Below, piece after piece: positions 9,472 to 19,541 of a DNA stretch of 64,000 nucleotides (position 1 is its first letter; each line of letters opens with the position of its first letter). Origin of the DNA: Ligula intestinalis (lineage: Eukaryota > Platyhelminthes > Cestoda > Diphyllobothriidea > Diphyllobothriidae); assembly GCA_036362985.1 (NCBI GenBank), contig JAYGXS010000005.1, positions 7,250,803 through 7,314,802 of the forward strand. Direction: 5' to 3'. The notes under the pieces were generated by a model. That model was not told the DNA's origin. It did no database searches and saw nothing but the letters and a program-made list of their open reading frames with translations. The translations under genes were made by a program, and so were the position numbers.

Positions 9472-11640
9472 TCAATGTCTAGACGGCCCGGCGTCCAGGA
9501 CCGCCGATAAGGTGTGCGTGGCTGGACTTGGGACTTGGTCGTCTCTGCGGGGGCCCGTTTCCGAGGCCTGTGGTCCGCTGTGGGTGGCCGTGTTACCTAG
9601 TTTCGCCCATGGCAACTGGGGCGCCGCGACGAAATTCTTTTGGGCACATAGCAGCGGTCTGCGTAGCCTGATGGCGGCCGCCTCTGCCGTCGCCAAAAGA
9701 CGCTGTCCGAGGAGTTTTGAGTAGCTTGAAGGCACCTTGTAAATCACTCGGAAGGCCTCTTTGGCATCCACGCGATGGTTCGAGTCTACCAGGTGCGCTA
9801 AAATTGAACTGTTTACACCTTTAAGTTGGCCCTTCCCTAACCATGCGGGTATGTGTTCCCTTACTCTTTTGGACAAGCGCCGGCTCGTGCGACCAATATA
9901 TCCTGCCCCACAGGAACAGGTAAATGAATATATGCACATTGAGGTGGTCTGGGCTGGCAGTTTATCCTTAATCTCTCCGTATAGGATGGGAGTAGTCGAG
10001 AACAATACATGGGCGTTGGCTGCTGGGAAGGTAGTTGATACGGCTTGACTCAGGCGCCTCCTTAGTAGTTCGCTTGGTCCGTCCCCTTGAAATGGAACTC
10101 TGATGAAGATTCGTTTCTTTTCCACTGTTAATACTGAGGGCTTTGGTGGCCTTTCAGCCATGTTTTTAGCGATAAATCGACAAGGATACCCATTTTGTCG
10201 AAACACGTTTTCAACTATCTTAAGCTCCTCCTCAATGCTATCAGTCGAGCAAATCCTCTTCGCCCTTTGCGTCAAACACCGTACTAAATTGCGTTTGAAG
10301 GTCAACGGTACGAAACTAGCGAAATTGACGTATTGCCCGGACCACGTCTTCTTCCGATATACCCTACGTTGAATGCTCCCATCGGCTCTTTTACTCAGTA
10401 GCACATCAAGGAATGGAAGCGATCCAGATTGTTCTTCTTCTAGGGTAAATTTTATTGATTTGTGCGCCCGATTTACTGTATCCATTAGCGTTGATAAGTT
10501 GGTTTGATCTGATGCAACCGCAAATATGTCGTCTACGTACCGTTTATAGTACGTTAGATTATTTATCTGGTGGCTGAGTTGCGTAGCTTCTAGCTTGCCC
10601 ATGAATATATTTGCTAGAAGTGGACCCAGGGGCGAGCCCATAGCTACTCCGTCCAATTGTCTGTACAGGTTATTGTCAAACAGGAACTGTACATTCCAGG
10701 TGCATTTTAGCAATAATTCCTTCAGTGCAGTAACTGGCATTCCTATGTTCTGCTGAGTCAAGGTAATGAATTCACAAATGTAGTCTACTGTTTCTGTGAC
10801 CGGCACGTTCGTGAATAGGGACGAGACATCCAGTGAGAACATCATCATCCCGTTCAGGTCAAGGTCTTTCACGCCATCTACGAATTCGAAGGTGTCTCGG
10901 AGGCTGTGAGGTGCTATTTGACTCTCTATGGGTTTCAGCTTGTCTGCTAGCCATTTTGCTGTCGCATGGTATGGCGAGTTTCTCATATCTAGGATGGGAC
11001 GAACGGGCACGCCATCTTTGTGAATCTTAGGCAGCCCGTATAGTCGAGGTATGTGCGTGCCAACGGGACGAAGACGTTCTAAGTCATATTCGCTTATGAC
11101 GCCGTCCTTTTGAAGTCTTTTCAGACAATCAGTCAGCTGGGTTTCAACCTCATCCGTGCGATCTTTATCCTTTTCTGTCTTGCTAAACTTTTGTTCGTCT
11201 GACAAAATGGATTGCATTTTCGCAATGTAGTCTGTTCTATCCATTAGGACAACGCCCGTTCCCTTATCTGGCCTCGTTATTAGGATCTCCTTGTTCTGTC
11301 GGAGCTGTCTTAATTTCTCCATGTGGGCTTTCGTCAGCAGACCCCGATGATTTTGGCCACTGTTTAAGTACTGATATGAACAGTTAACTAGTGTAGACTT
11401 AAAGTGCTGCATACTCTCCGCTGACACTGGCTGAAGGTCATGTGTTTGATTAAGCAAGTTTTCAAACTGTGTTTCCAGCTCTAGCTGGTTTGGTTTCTGG
11501 CGGGGACAGCAAAATTTTGGACCTAATGATAAGGCTTCTAGCGAGGTTTTATCAAGAGATACGGAGGAATAGTTGTGTACGTACCGACTTGGATCCTCAG
11601 GAAGCTTCGATTGTGGTCTGCATTCCTGTATACTACACAC
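9472..11640 (-). CDS. Penelope-like reverse transcriptase with GIY-YIG endonuclease
   Basis: The 722-codon open frame encodes the retrotransposon polymerase, which copies element RNA and cuts target DNA. Visible motifs: the Penelope core YGLPKIHK at 201-208, a catalytic Asp in SLDVSSLF at 269-276, GVAMGSPLGP at 331-340, the catalytic YVDD at 368-371, and LPFLDV at 408-413. The endonuclease follows: IYSF at 570, GYIG at 580-583, Arg592/594, and Glu653, with Cys575, Cys577, His616 and His622 as a likely zinc-binding set. The frame begins at a GTG; an in-frame stop lies just upstream (11659-11661) and the first ATG is codon 77. The real start is therefore unclear and the N-terminus may be truncated. 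There are no internal stops. Confidence 0.93.
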   Translation of the reverse strand: MCSIQECRPQSKLPEDPSRYVHNYSSVSLDKTSLEALSLGPKFCCPRQKPNQLELETQFENLLNQTHDLQPVSAESMQHFKSTLVNCSYQYLNSGQNHRGLLTKAHMEKLRQLRQNKEILITRPDKGTGVVLMDRTDYIAKMQSILSDEQKFSKTEKDKDRTDEVETQLTDCLKRLQKDGVISEYDLERLRPVGTHIPRLYGLPKIHKDGVPVRPILDMRNSPYHATAKWLADKLKPIESQIAPHSLRDTFEFVDGVKDLDLNGMMMFSLDVSSLFTNVPVTETVDYICEFITLTQQNIGMPVTALKELLLKCTWNVQFLFDNNLYRQLDGVAMGSPLGPLLANIFMGKLEATQLSHQINNLTYYKRYVDDIFAVASDQTNLSTLMDTVNRAHKSIKFTLEEEQSGSLPFLDVLLSKRADGSIQRRVYRKKTWSGQYVNFASFVPLTFKRNLVRCLTQRAKRICSTDSIEEELKIVENVFRQNGYPCRFIAKNMAERPPKPSVLTVEKKRIFIRVPFQGDGPSELLRRRLSQAVSTTFPAANAHVLFSTTPILYGEIKDKLPAQTTSMCIYSFTCSCGAGYIGRTSRRLSKRVREHIPAWLGKGQLKGVNSSILAHLVDSNHRVDAKEAFRVIYKVPSSYSKLLGQRLLATAEAAAIRLRRPLLCAQKNFVAAPQLPWAKLGNTATHSGPQASETGPRRDDQVPSPATHTLSAVLDAGPSRH

Positions 11641-11760
11641 AGTGTCAACGAGAACACTTCATCTGTCCACCAACCACCATTGTTTATTCAAACCATATAA
11701 ATGTAAAGGCCTGACGAGAATTTATCGAAAACAAACGTATGTTCGCCAATTTATCTTCTG
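11636..11760 (+). repeat. Right inverted arm (pseudo-LTR) of the PLE
   Basis: This is the inverted partner of 9291-9415. It abuts the right copy of TAATTATTAATT. It sits 5' of the reading frame in element orientation, with the ribozyme antisense to the coding strand. Confidence 0.9.
11697..11754 (+). ncRNA. Type I hammerhead ribozyme, antisense, 5' arm
   Basis: The sequence is identical to the motif in the left arm. CUGACGA is at 11711-11717, helix II at 11718-11726, GAAA at 11727-11730, helix III at 11730-11743, C17 at 11744, and predicted cleavage 11744/11745. Helix I joins 11708-11710 to 11745-11747 and 11697-11701 to 11750-11754. It lies on the strand opposite the RT frame, so it would act only on antisense transcripts. 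Confidence 0.78.
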
Positions 11761-11935
11761 TAATTATTAATTATTATTTCTTCTCCCTGATATGCCCCAC
11801 CCATTTAACCCTTATTATCACCTGTTGCTATCAAAGAAGGATGGGGTTTCCGCGTACTGTTCTAACTATAAATCCATTGATTTTCATGTCTAAGATCCCA
11901 CAAGTATACACTGGTCTTTGAGTTTTTCCAGAGAG
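11761..11935 (+). repeat. R9 right part after the PLE, with right target-site duplication
   Basis: It begins with TAATTATTAATT (11761-11772) and continues with GAAGGATGGGGTTTCCGCGTACTG. This aligns with GAAGGATGAGGCTTTCGCGTGCTG at about 28508, which shows that the two R9 halves were once contiguous. Confidence 0.65.
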
Positions 11936-12715
11936 GGCAATTTTTTTGCAAAAGGCAGCAGGAAGCCCCTGCATGAGAAGGAAGAATTTAAAGTTTGCCG
12001 TAACTTCTGAAAATTCAGAATGGACTAGCAGTGCCGTTGAGCATCGTAAAGACGAAGGCAGCCATTATGAGGGCGTGGAGCAGGCGCATGAGAAGTCGAT
12101 TCCCTGTCACGCTTGTCCGGGCGCCGGAAGAGTAGTGTATCGTACTGCAATCGCTTGCGTTTTCGGCCATTCCTTAGAATCCTAAAGGGTCATTATCCCT
12201 CACCGAAAAACTATACATATCTGGAGACTCAGAGGCTCTAGGAAGCTGGAGAAATGTCGCATGAACTCTGTCGAATCTGATGCAGTTCAACGAGGGTCAA
12301 CTACATCGGTGTGACCGGAGACTAGGTGCAGTCTTGTTGAACTGAACGCAAAAGATGACACGTGGAAGCACGCTTGCTAGTCCCTATGATTAAAACGTAA
12401 ACTAAGAAAGATATCCAGAAGGCGTATGTGAAACCATGATGCAGACACTAGTTACAGTCGAAGATCATAGTTACTGAGGTAGAGTGGTTGACTTCAGAAG
12501 GTTCTCCAAGTCAAAAGTCAGTAGGACCAAGTAGGTAGGACAGTTTACTGAAGGAAAAGGACCTAATAAAGGGCTTTGCAGAAAAAAGATGCTCACAATA
12601 AACAAACCAGTTGACGTGTGCGCGGTCTGTGCCTGTGCTCGCGGCTTATAGAATCTGGGGGAAACCCCCCAGCCAATAAGGAGATCGTGCACAGCTCGTC
12701 AGACAAAAGGCAAGA
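11936..12715. other. Gene-free stretch, nothing recognised
   Basis: Only short overlapping frames are present, none resembling a known family. R1-like material begins near 12720. Confidence 0.4.
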
Positions 12716-12719
12716 CATC

Positions 12720-13111
12720 AAAACGACCTTGAGGCTTCACGCAACCGCCACGCCTGCATGGTTTGCGGGCAAAGGCATGATGAGTCGCACGGGACGCTTC
12801 AGGCGATGAGCGTGCGGTTGACGGCGAAGGAAACGTGTCAGCGCAGTGGGGCAATCTCAGGCACGCCACACACGCCCCAGTGCCTACCTCCTCAAATCCT
12901 ATTTAGCCAATCAGCTTCAAGGCCGACCCACACAGGGCCCCACTGTGATGGACACCAGCCCCTCCGGGTGGTGGTGCACTCGTCCGACTGTCAATTTCCT
13001 CCAACCTAACCTCTACTTATTCTCTACAGCAAACACAATCTCTCCCATCAGACCTCTCGCCTTTTCTTCTCTCCTCTCACAGAATCGGGCCTGAAGATCG
13101 CAGTGGCAAGA
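12720..13111 (-). repeat. Dispersed repeat R1, inverted copy
   Basis: Shared R1 words appear in reverse complement: AGCCAATCAGCTTC, GACTGTCAATTTCCT, TTCTCTACAG and CTGAAGATCGCAG near its right end. It meets another R1 copy head to head at about 13111. Confidence 0.6.
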
Positions 13112-13330
13112 GTTTTATCGCAGAGGGTTAAGTTAATAGAAAAAACCCTTATAGCTGCAATTTTCAGGCCCGAAACCCGAATCGAAGAAGTTGGAGGGCA
13201 GAGTGGTGGGCACAGTTTATTTTCTACAGAAGGAAGCTGAAAATAGATAGGAGGAAGTTGATTATCGGACGATTGCAGTCCGGCTGCAAGGGCACCGGGT
13301 TCGTGGTCTAAAATGCACTCAGTTTCTCTC
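13112..13330 (+). repeat. Dispersed repeat R1, short diverged copy
   Basis: It starts with ATCGCAGAGGGTTAAG and continues with the R1 order (pyrimidine-rich spacer, CAGTTTATT, CTACAGAAGG, then a GGAAGTTGA word). It lies head to head with the preceding inverted copy. Confidence 0.5.
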
Positions 13331-13754
13331 TTGGCGAAAAATGTGTGCATGCATCGCTGGAAATTCCAAGTTTTTTTTCTAGAATGCACGTACCACTTTT
13401 ATTCTGTTTTACTTGCGTTTTGGCTTTGTTCCACTTGTGCAATGATGGGAAAAAAACGTAAAGTCTTGAAGGTACTGCACTAATTTAGTACTGTTTTCAC
13501 ACCCTACTGGCACGACGGTTGATGTGTTCTTGGCTTGGTTTCCTAGCTGTGCGTCGGAGCATAAGTTATCATCACTTGAGAACTGCCTTTTATTCGGTGA
13601 CTAGATACCGGCGAAACACGTGTCTTGGGTTGTTAACTATTACCTCTGTCGTCAAAATCAAGAGGTACTTGTGAATTTTCTAGCTCGTGGCACATGCTCT
13701 TCATCAGCCGAAATGAAAAGAAGTGAGAACGAGTACAGTATACGGTTTATGGGA

Positions 13755-14215
13755 ATATCGCAGGGGATTAAGTGAGTTAAACCCAAGCGACTGCGATCTT
13801 CGGATCATGGTTACTTAGGAGAGAAGAAGTCTTTGAAGGCCAGAGTAGAAGGAACAGTATATTGTGTACACAGATGAGCGAATAATAGATGGAAAGAGAT
13901 TTGACTTGGAGAGCAAGCAACCGGCCAGGAGAGCCAGTTGGGTCCAAGTGTCAGTTTGACAACAGTTTGGCTAGTAGACAGAGAGAAAGTGTGTGTGTGT
14001 TATTGGCTGGGTCAACCTTGAGGTTTTTGGTTAGGCAGATAGCTTGCATCGGGAACGCGTGCCAGCATGCAATTCGTCGCCTTCCAGAAGGCAGGTTTCG
14101 CGGACACTGTGATTGGCTGATACAGGCTTCGAAAACCGCATCGATGGGCGTTTGGGAAAGTGCACTTCGACGCGAGCTGGTCACGACAGGAACAGAACAG
14201 TTGGAGATGTGACGT
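13755..14215 (+). repeat. Dispersed repeat R1, copy
   Basis: The hairpin end (ATCGCAG at 13757-13763 with CTGCGAT at 13791-13797) is followed by ATCATGGTTACTTAGGAG and AGTATATTGTGTACACAG, then TTTGACTTGGAGAGC and a TGATTGGCTGA word at 14112. It aligns with 1170-1612 and 14972-15414 in the first ~200 bp and with the reverse complement of 19150-19240 further right. Confidence 0.75.
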
Positions 14216-14971
14216 GTGAGCTGAGCCGTGGTTTGTGAGCGCGCGTGTTTGTGTGTGGTGTGCGGTTGGAAGGGGGAGGATGGATGGTGGGTCGGTAGAT
14301 GTCGATGTGATTAGGTTAGCGGTTGTCCATGTGTGATTAGGACGGGGAACGGTAAGTTTTGATTTAAAATAACCGTATTGGTCATTCAAATCAACGTACC
14401 GATTGACACTGCCCGTAAGTAGGTAGCATTGCTGGCAAAGGCAAGCGAGACTGAAATGGCCATTTCTGGCTCGTTAGGCATCATCGGCCCGTCATACCCA
14501 ACACCAAGTAGTGCACCACCCGAAGCTCAAAGTCGCGACCTTTATAAAGTACAGTACTGACTGTAATTTGGCTGCTTGACCATATTACGTGGTCATCCCA
14601 CAATGGTGGCTAGACTTCGACCCCAATATTTACATGAAATTTCGGTCTGTGCCCATAGACCCTGAATATGTCGCAGGTAGTTGCGTCGACAGCAGAAGAA
14701 TCCCCCAAATCACAAGTCTGGGAATACGGAATGAAGTATAACAACTTTACTGAGCTCAAATAGCGTCAAGTACAAAGCCAGCCGCTAAGGTGCAAAAGTG
14801 AACATGTGTTAAGTTTTGGCTGAGGGATGAGTAATCAATCGGCGGCTGCCAATCAGACGAGGCGAGAGTATCAATTGCCTTTGAGCTTACGCGTGTAGGA
14901 AGCAGCGAGTGGGTCGGTAACGTGAGAAAGGCCGATAACGCGTGGAGTTTATGATAAGTTATGGGTGTAAG

Positions 14972-15414
14972 TATCGCAGGGGTTTAAGTGAGTTAAACCC
15001 TAGCAACTGAGATCTTCAGACCATGGTTACTTAGAATCGGAGAAGTTGGTAAAAGCCAGAGTACAAGGAAGAGTATATTGTGTACGCAAAAGAACGGAGA
15101 ATATATGGACAGAGATTTGACTTGGACAGCATACAACCGGCCAAGTGAGCCAGTCGAGTCCCAGTGGGGTTTTAGCAGCAGACATGCCAGCGGCAGCGAG
15201 AACGGGCATTGTCTGGTTGTCTTGAATGGTATTGGCTGGACAGACTGCATCGACCTAGGAGTGCCTGCGTCTTATTCGCCGCCGGAAGATACCAGCCTTT
15301 TGCGGATTTGTGATTGGCTGTTGCAGATGTCGTCTGCAATGCAGACGTACGCGTTAAGAGCGGTGGGCTTTCGGGCATGCTTGCTTGTGTGGAATGAGTC
15401 ACCACATAAGTCCA
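14972..15414 (+). repeat. Dispersed repeat R1, copy B
   Basis: This copy is the closest match to copy A at 1170-1612 and is collinear for about 440 bp. In its hairpin, GGGTTTAA (14980-14987) pairs perfectly with TTAAACCC (14993-15000). The outer stem has one mismatch (CTGAGAT instead of CTGCGAT). Confidence 0.82.
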
Positions 15415-15579
15415 GGCCGAGCGAAAGCTGCGTGAATCAATACAGCAGGCTCCCACCAATATACTGGTCCATATCGAGTTCACTAACTAATTTCAAGGAA
15501 AGCAAAAGCTTAAATGCAAAACGTATCAACTGAGCTTTTTGGCAGGCTGCAATCATTCCTTTTACTCACTCGTGAAACA

Positions 15580-15652
15580 TCTGTTGGACTCGAACCCACG
15601 ACAGCAAGACGAATTTTTGAGTACAAGCAACGCTCTAGCCACCTGAGCTTTG
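15580..15652 (-). repeat. tRNA-like SINE head
   Basis: On the minus strand an A-box TGGCTAGAGCG (15641-15631) and a textbook B-box GGTTCGAGTCC (15596-15586) are spaced as in a tRNA. The acceptor and anticodon stems do not pair well, so I call a tRNA-derived repeat, not a tRNA gene. A sibling A-box half lies at 29395-29430, and TCAAAAATTC is shared with 53884-53960. Confidence 0.55.
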
Positions 15653-15889
15653 AAGTTCCACTATGGGGCCGTGGGTGCCATTGCGCATGGTAGGCATCGG
15701 ATGTCTAGATTGATTGCCTGGGAAATCCTACTTGGCAGTCAGTTTACTGTATCAGAATTGGTGGGGTCCACACGGTGCAGTAATCTGAAAAGGTAAATCG
15801 ATCCAAATGTAATTAAACTCATGGCTCCCATATAATTAAACTTTGGATGAAGATTCCCACGTCCCGCATGTCTGACTCTCGTGTGCGCC

Positions 15890-16275
15890 AGCGCGTGCGT
15901 GCCGGACGTGTCAAGGTCGGGAATTGTCTGGCCTCACTAGCCAATCATTTCTCAAGGCGAGGGCAGTGCACAAACTGCGGGGGAGTTGTTTACGCTCAGT
16001 CTCTCCCAGAACCGACGATCTACTGTTCGGTTGTAGTTGTCCGGATCCGCTGATCTACTTGCCGGACTATGCCTCTGGACTCCAGCCCATTCATGGCTGG
16101 ACTGCACTTGTCTGGGAGTCACTTACTCATTGCATATATTCTACTCATTCAACACTACATTAAATTATATATAACAATCTGGCCTTTCACGCCTTTTCCT
16201 ATCCACTAGCTTGTAAATGTTGAGATACGTTCAATCGCTTATTATCTGCTTGGACCACATCGTATCCCAAATTGT
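15890..16275 (+). repeat. Dispersed repeat R2, copy 2
   Basis: Inverted partner of 4310-4720, collinear over about 390 bp in opposite orientation. Short open frames within it have no family resemblance. Confidence 0.7.
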
Positions 16276-16382
16276 TGTCCTCGACGTTCACTTTAATCCA
16301 AAAGTTCGACTCTGAGAGCACGCCAATACTGGCGCGAAACAGTAACAAGACGGGATATTAGCTACTGAAAGCGTAGTCGAAA

Positions 16383-16565
16383 ACAGCACGCTCACAGACA
16401 GACGCGCGGACGGCCCGGGGCCTGCCGCGCATCAGGGCTTCAGACTCTCATTGAGTTCCTTTACACAATCGACAACTCATACTGGTCTTACCCCCCTTCG
16501 TCTTGTACGGAACTGGGCGTGATAATTTCAGTGCTCTGAGCAGACTCAGGGCTTAGACTCCTACA
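16383..16565 (+). repeat. LTR fragment (R3) followed by a primer-binding site
   Basis: It aligns with the right halves of the LTRs at 17207-17537 and 26649-26991 (CAGCACGCTCACA, GGCCCGGGGCCTGCCGCGCAT, TTGAGTTCCT, GGAACTGGGCGTGATAA) and ends in the same CTACA. The 5' half is missing or replaced. Confidence 0.75.
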
Positions 16566-16568
16566 AAT

Positions 16569-16585
16569 TGGTGACCCCGATGTGA
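16569..16585 (+). other. Retrotransposon primer-binding site, tRNA-Trp type
   Basis: TGGTGACCCCGATGTGA follows the LTR end after 3 bp. It resembles the complement of a tRNA-Trp 3' end, as used by the CsRn1 group of gypsy elements in flatworms. It identifies 16383-16565 as a 5' LTR remnant. No gag frame follows before the next LTR at 17207. Confidence 0.65.
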
Positions 16586-17206
16586 TCAAACCACAACCTC
16601 CTGATGTGCCTGAATGAAAGCGTTTAAAGCATCTGCCTGCTTTTTGTGTGTCACTCATCGTTTCCAGTGTTAGGAAAACCTAATTGTCCATATTTTGTGA
16701 CGAATGAAGCCGAGGTCATCAACCGGATATAGTTATGGAATTCCAACCATATTGTGATTGTATTCTTCCAACCACATAAACACTGGCTGCTTTCACTTCA
16801 AAATCACTGGCATCCTTATTGGTGAGTCTTCCCAGATGTGTAACCTCCTTCTCTGCCTAACTCGATGAAACTCCACGGCGTTTGACATGCTTTACAATCT
16901 TTCCCATTTTCGATCCCAGACGACAGTGACGGATTCGTCTGTCTCAACATTTACCGGATGCACTATGCCGCACATACCCTTTCATCTCACACCAACGTGC
17001 CAATTCACCGGCACACGTTTAGGAGATCACTCCAACAAAGCCTCTGACTGGTGTCTAAAACTGCACCACTGCACAGGTCACATCATCACTCTTACCCCTG
17101 ATTTGAGCAAAATCTGTTGCCAAATAGGCATGTGTACTGGTGAGTTATACATTTAATTGTTCACCACAATGTCGACACCTCACCTTGGTCGGTGTCTAGG
17201 TGAAGC

Positions 17207-17537
17207 TGTACCGCCGGCGCCAAGCCCGCAAATCGCACGTGACCGTGCTTCCCCATCTGCTTCTGGACAGCCAATCACAAGTGCCGTAGACTGCTATTCG
17301 CCAAGAAAATGATCAAGTGGCAAGTGACTCACTCTCGTATGACCTTAACGCATTAACGATCACAGCACGCTCACAAACAGACGCGCGTAGGGCCCGGGGC
17401 CTGCCGCGCATCTGGGCTTCAGACCACCCTTGAGTTCCTGCATTCAATAAACAACTCCCACTGGTCTTACCCTTCGTCTTCCTATACGGGACTGGGTGTG
17501 ATAATTGAAGTGCAGACTCAGGAATTAGACTGCTACA
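17207..17537 (+). repeat. LTR (R3), solo or recombined
   Basis: It begins TGTACCG and ends GCTACA, 331 bp, collinear with 26649-26991 and containing an AATAAA-like polyadenylation word (ATTCAATAAACAA). The flanking 4-mers (AAGC and AGGT) do not match, so it may be one end of a rearranged element or have lost its duplication. Confidence 0.7.
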
Positions 17538-17574
17538 AGGTCACCTGACCCTTTCCTCGGTCTGTCTCTGAGAC

Positions 17575-17910
17575 AGTCTCGATCCGTGAGAACGCTTGCC
17601 TCGCGTGACTGCGCATGCACTAGCGACTGCCTACCACCCACGTCTGACCAATCACCTTCAAGACTGACTTACAAAAAGATCGCTCTGCAGGCGCCTTGAT
17701 GACTGCTACGCACACACACTTCGCTGCTCAGGTACAAACGCACGCTTACCCGACAGTTAACATTCTCCCCTATGTATTCGAACCTTTTTCTTTTCAGAAT
17801 ATACTATTCCTTCCACCTGGCACTTTACTTCCTTCCTTCCCACAAAGAACCGGGCCGGACGATCGCAGCGGCGAGGGCTTTTGTAGGTGTAGGAGTCTGC
17901 TGCCTAGTCC
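17575..17910 (-). repeat. Dispersed repeat R1, inverted copy
   Basis: R1 landmarks in reverse order: a GACCAATCACCTTCAAG word, a pyrimidine-rich CTTCCTTCCCAC stretch, ACCGGGCCGGACGATCGCAG at the hairpin side. The hairpin itself is mostly lost. Confidence 0.55.
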
Positions 17911-18007
17911 AACTGCGCGTGACTCATTTTGTCCTCGGCTGCCAAGATTTGCATCCCACGTGGTTAATTAACTCGCGTCGGCTTCCCAAATGGCATCAAT
18001 TGACTTG

Positions 18008-18285
18008 TTACTTAAAACGCGCGTACGCTTGATGTCAATCAATACTTCCACCTCACCTGATTGGTGGTAGCCGACAGAGCACTCGTCACGCAGCCAAAGC
18101 TTCACTCACCCACGCACAACTTCGCGGACATAACTGACATGCACATGCAGCTGGCAGTTGCCCCATAACACGGCCTCTGTACCATCTATTGTCCGGCAGT
18201 AAATTGCTCTCTCTATCAGCACCATCCTTCCTGGCTCATGATTTCGAGGAACCTTCGCTTGTTGACACTAATACTTGCGATGCTT
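18008..18285 (+). repeat. Repeat R4, copy 1
   Basis: Collinear with 22260-22505. Shared words include TTGGTGGTAGCCGACAGAGC, GCCAAAGCTTC, GCAGCTGGCAG, GTACCATCTATT and TTGACACTAA. The two copies are direct repeats about 4.25 kb apart. Class unknown; non-coding. Confidence 0.7.
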
Positions 18286-18849
18286 TCTCTACGATCTTCA
18301 TCCACTGCAATAGGGCTGTGACTCAGGCACCAGACTCCCAAGTAAAGTAGCCTCTAGGGCATTCTGACGCCTGTGAGATCCAACCCACCATTGTGCAAGT
18401 CTGCAGTATGGTGAATGCTGCAGGCAAAAGTCATGACGAAAATTAACTTTTTTAGTTTAACATATATTTTGTCACGTTATTTTGATCCTCCGAGTAGATT
18501 TATCCTGCAAAATCTTTTAGTTAAGAACATTGCCCTTTTCATTAAGTTTTTTCAGGGAAATGTGCATTAATTTTGACCAAATTAGGCGTCGTCTCATATC
18601 GATGGCATTTCATGTGCTATGACAGAACCAAACTTTTTATTAATGAGGATAATTCCATAAAATAATTCCAAAATAAGTAAGAAGTGTAAAACAGAGCCCT
18701 TCCAGAACCGGAAAATGTTGTCGGAAATTGTTTAGATGAAAGTGACGCCAAGTTTAAGGAATCACAGTTATTTTCAGAAACAAGCAACGGTTTATGCTTA
18801 AAATATCATATTTCGCTAACCTGTGAAGTTTTGGTCCCATTCCATGCGA

Positions 18850-19130
18850 ACGCTCGTCTAGCCTGACTGCTATAATGGCGCACGACCTCCTGATTGTCTT
18901 CTCCGGTCTGGTCAATAACCTTCAAGTCTGATTCACACAAAGAGCGATCTGACCGCTTTGATGACTGCCACACTCAGACACTTCGGACACTGACCCTTTC
19001 GGGTGAAGACCTACACTCGTCCAGCAGTCAAACTCCTCCTGCCTATCCCCAACTATTTCTTCCACATGGCGTCTCACTTCTTTGCCCCTACGGAACGCGA
19101 CCTGAAGGTCACAGAGGCGAGGGTCTTGTA
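18850..19130 (-). repeat. Dispersed repeat R1, inverted copy
   Basis: R1 order in reverse complement (TCTGGTCAATAACCTTCAAG, CGACTC-like middle, CTTTGCCCC.ACGGAACG, GAAGGTCACAGAGGCGAGG). It is directly followed by a further copy in the same orientation. Confidence 0.55.
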
Positions 19131-19139
19131 GTGCCTAGC

Positions 19140-19480
19140 TCAACACGAAGTGCATCTGTGAACACCTGTCATGACTAGCTCGAGTCGAAGTGCACTTTTG
19201 GAGGGCTCGCTGTTTTCGGTCTTAGTAACAGCCAATCACAGACCAACTAACGCAGGGCCTCATTTGACGACTGCCGAACAGACCTCACTTCAGAAGCCGT
19301 CCGCTGGCCTGCGGTTGTGTGGTCGTCTGGTAGACAATTTTATGCTGCCTCTTCTCTAACTCATTCTGTTGAGAAAGTATTTTTTCTACTGTTCTGGCTT
19401 TCCCAAGATTTCTCTCACGTCCTAAGGAACCAGGCCTGGAAGATCGCAGCCGTTAGGGTTAACCCAATTAGCATTAGCAC
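19140..19480 (-). repeat. Dispersed repeat R1, inverted copy
   Basis: Contains CGAAGTGCACTTTTGG, ACAGCCAATCACAG, AGACAATTTTATGCTG, TTTCTCTCACGTCCTAAGGA and GGAAGATCGCAG in R1 order on the minus strand. The segment at 19185-19245 matches the reverse complement of 14105-14175. Confidence 0.6.
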
Positions 19481-19541
19481 TACGCGATAGTTTGACCTAC
19501 TAACTTATGCCGCTATGATAAAGCGTTTCCCCCCTCTCTTA

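Larger units (their letters stand above)
9258..11760 (-). mobile_element. Penelope-like retroelement, nearly intact
   Basis: The element contains a single long minus-strand RT/GIY-YIG frame, two inverted arms of about 125 bp (9291-9415 and 11636-11760) that differ at about one site, and flanking copies of TAATTATTAATT. The arms hold hammerhead motifs. The near identity of the arms and the unbroken frame indicate a recent insertion. The host repeat R9 continues on the far side and has an uninterrupted copy at 27940-28560. Inverted or direct terminal repeats (pseudo-LTRs) are known for Penelope elements; that this is autonomous is inferred. Confidence 0.9.

Noticed and set aside
9371..9724. Plus-strand frame of 117 codons opposite the PLE
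   Set aside because: Antisense shadow of the PLE C-terminus and its G-rich 3' part; the minus frame has clear RT and GIY-YIG motifs.
13600..13640. Hammerhead candidate near GGCGAAACACGTGTC
   Set aside because: No CUGANGA box within a plausible distance upstream.
15580..15652. A functional tRNA gene
   Set aside because: A- and B-boxes are good but the acceptor and anticodon stems do not pair; related fragments occur elsewhere.
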